This document shows positions 35,646 through 36,662 of a stretch of 36,662 nt of DNA, piece after piece. Position 1 is the first letter of the stretch; each line of letters begins with the position of its first letter. Position numbers and translations under genes: made by a program. This DNA is from Muribaculaceae bacterium (GTDB lineage Bacteria > Bacteroidota > Bacteroidia > Bacteroidales > Muribaculaceae), in contig JAFTEU010000182.1 in the NCBI GenBank assembly GCA_017453505.1, forward strand, positions 1 to 36,662, in the 5' to 3' direction. The notes under the pieces are model-generated. The model had not been told where the DNA came from. It did not search any database and saw only the letters and a program-made list of their open reading frames with translations.

Positions 35646-36662
35646 TCAGATCAGTGACATGACGATCTTCTTCACGTCCTCGCCGAGTCGCTCGGCCTCC
35701 TCCATGCTGTGGGCCTCGCTATAGATGCGGATGATGGGCTCGGTATTGCTCTTGCGCAGGTGCACCCAGCTGTCGGCAAAATCTATCTTGACACCATCGA
35801 TGGTAGTCATCTGCTCACCCTGATAGTGGTTCTCTACAGCCTTGAGAATGGCATCTACATCCATCCCGGGCTTGAGTTCCAGCTTGGTCTTGGCAATGCT
35901 GTATTGCGGATAGGTCTGCTTGAGCTGGCTGACGGTCTTGCCACTCTGGGCCAGCAACGAGAGGAACAAGGCCACGCCCACAAGGGCATCACGGCCGTAG
36001 TGGCTGGCGGGATAAATCACGCCGCCATTACCTTCGCCGCCGATGACGGCACCCGTGCGACGCATTTCGGTAGTGACATTGACCTCACCCACAGCTGCAG
36101 CCGTATAGGTGCAACCATGATTGTTGGTGACGTCACGCAAGGCACGCGACGATGAGAGGTTGCTGACGGTAGAGCCAGGCGTGTGTGCCAGCACATAGTC
36201 GGCAACAGCGACAAGCGTGTATTCCTCCACAAAGAATTCGCCATTCTCCATGACAATTGCCAGACGATCAACATCGGGATCAACGACAAAGCCCACATCG
36301 GCTTTGCCTTGACGCATGAAGTCGCTGATGGCAGTGAGATTCTGAGGAATGGGCTCCGGGGTGTGCCCAAAGTTGCCCGTCGGGTCACAGAAGAGCTTCT
36401 CGACCCGCTTAACGCCCAGCGCCTCGAGCAACTGAGGGATGGCAACGCCGCCAACCGAGTTGACCGCATCGACAGCGACAGTGAAATCGGCCTTGCGGAT
36501 GGCCTCGACATCAACGAGGTCGAGCGCCAGCACCTGGTCGATGTGACGGCGCAACCAGGTATAGTTCTTCTGCTCGCGGCCCAAGTGGTCAACGTCGGCA
36601 TAGTCAAAGTCCTCGGCCTCGGCCAGACGGAGCACCTCTTTTCCCTCGGCATCAGTAAGGAA
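35646..36662 (-). CDS. glmM: phosphoglucosamine/phosphomannomutase family protein, 5' part beyond the window
   Basis: At least 339 codons are present and the frame stays open to the last base, so the start lies outside. The visible part covers domains 2-4 of an alpha-D-phosphohexomutase: the metal loop DPDVDR, the sugar-specificity motif GGEGNGGVI, and the C-terminal phosphate-binding loop RKSNTEPIIRIY. The catalytic serine of domain 1 would be upstream. The GEGNGG motif and overall sequence fit the GlmM-like enzymes of Bacteroidota, which convert glucosamine 6-phosphate to the 1-phosphate for peptidoglycan and LPS. A phosphomannomutase/phosphoglucomutase role is the alternative, so the symbol is tentative. 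Confidence 0.8.
   Translation of the reverse strand, partial: FLTDAEGKEVLRLAEAEDFDYADVDHLGREQKNYTWLRRHIDQVLALDLVDVEAIRKADFTVAVDAVNSVGGVAIPQLLEALGVKRVEKLFCDPTGNFGHTPEPIPQNLTAISDFMRQGKADVGFVVDPDVDRLAIVMENGEFFVEEYTLVAVADYVLAHTPGSTVSNLSSSRALRDVTNNHGCTYTAAAVGEVNVTTEMRRTGAVIGGEGNGGVIYPASHYGRDALVGVALFLSLLAQSGKTVSQLKQTYPQYSIAKTKLELKPGMDVDAILKAVENHYQGEQMTTIDGVKIDFADSWVHLRKSNTEPIIRIYSEAHSMEEAERLGEDVKKIVMSLI

Overview
The window looks like chromosome of a Bacteroidales bacterium (Bacteroidota), probably near Muribaculaceae or Prevotellaceae. The evidence is consistent across it. Several promoters match the Bacteroidota -7 box TAnnTTTG and few starts show a Shine-Dalgarno. There is a lipoprotein TamL paired with TamB, a DUF5686 outer-membrane protein, a eukaryote-type (GT3) glycogen synthase, dockerin-like repeats on secreted proteins, and a dnaE-trxA neighbourhood. 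No rRNA, tRNA, CRISPR array, prophage, transposase or plasmid gene was recognised. Most of the content is core housekeeping.

Layout. 1-300: gene-free, hairpin-rich sequence ending in a terminator. 302-6430 (minus): dnaE, then trxA, then a secreted TPR/retropepsin-like protein, each apparently with its own signals. 6562-9114 (minus): a DUF5686/CarboxypepD_reg outer-membrane protein with a GTG start almost on its promoter. 9296-9763 (plus): a CYTH protein. 9897-14363 (plus): an LptF/LptG-type permease, an HD phosphohydrolase and a secreted EndA-type nuclease with a dockerin-like tail, closely spaced and ended by a strong terminator. 14504-16708 (plus): a ClpC-type unfoldase that lacks the usual N-terminal Clp_N domain. 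16785-24722 (minus): tamB-tamL plus a three-helix membrane protein of unknown function, a tight operon. 25022-26746 (plus): a secreted BIG2/dockerin/FGE-fold protein behind a palindrome-rich promoter. 26868-31113 (minus): glycogen synthase followed by glucan phosphorylase. 31423-33354 (minus): dnaK. 33355-33970: a long gene-free region holding an array of about 87-bp promoter-like modules. 33971-35445 (plus): udk and lptB, overlapping by 4 bases. 35460-35539: two back-to-back heptanucleotide arrays. 35646-36662 (minus): the 3' part of a phosphoglucosamine/phosphomannomutase gene that runs off the window.

Functional themes. Envelope biogenesis dominates: LptF/G and LptB for LPS transport, TamB-TamL for outer-membrane assembly, and the DUF5686 barrel. 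Glycogen synthesis and breakdown, protein quality control (DnaK, Clp unfoldase, thioredoxin) and replication (DnaE) make up most of the rest. I found no clear new multi-gene system. The best candidates for undescribed biology are non-coding (the 87-bp module array, the paired heptamer arrays, the tandem palindromes on the 25022 promoter) and architectural (the N-domain-less ClpC, the Lys/Asp-rich N-terminal part of TamB, and the membrane protein encoded after tamL).
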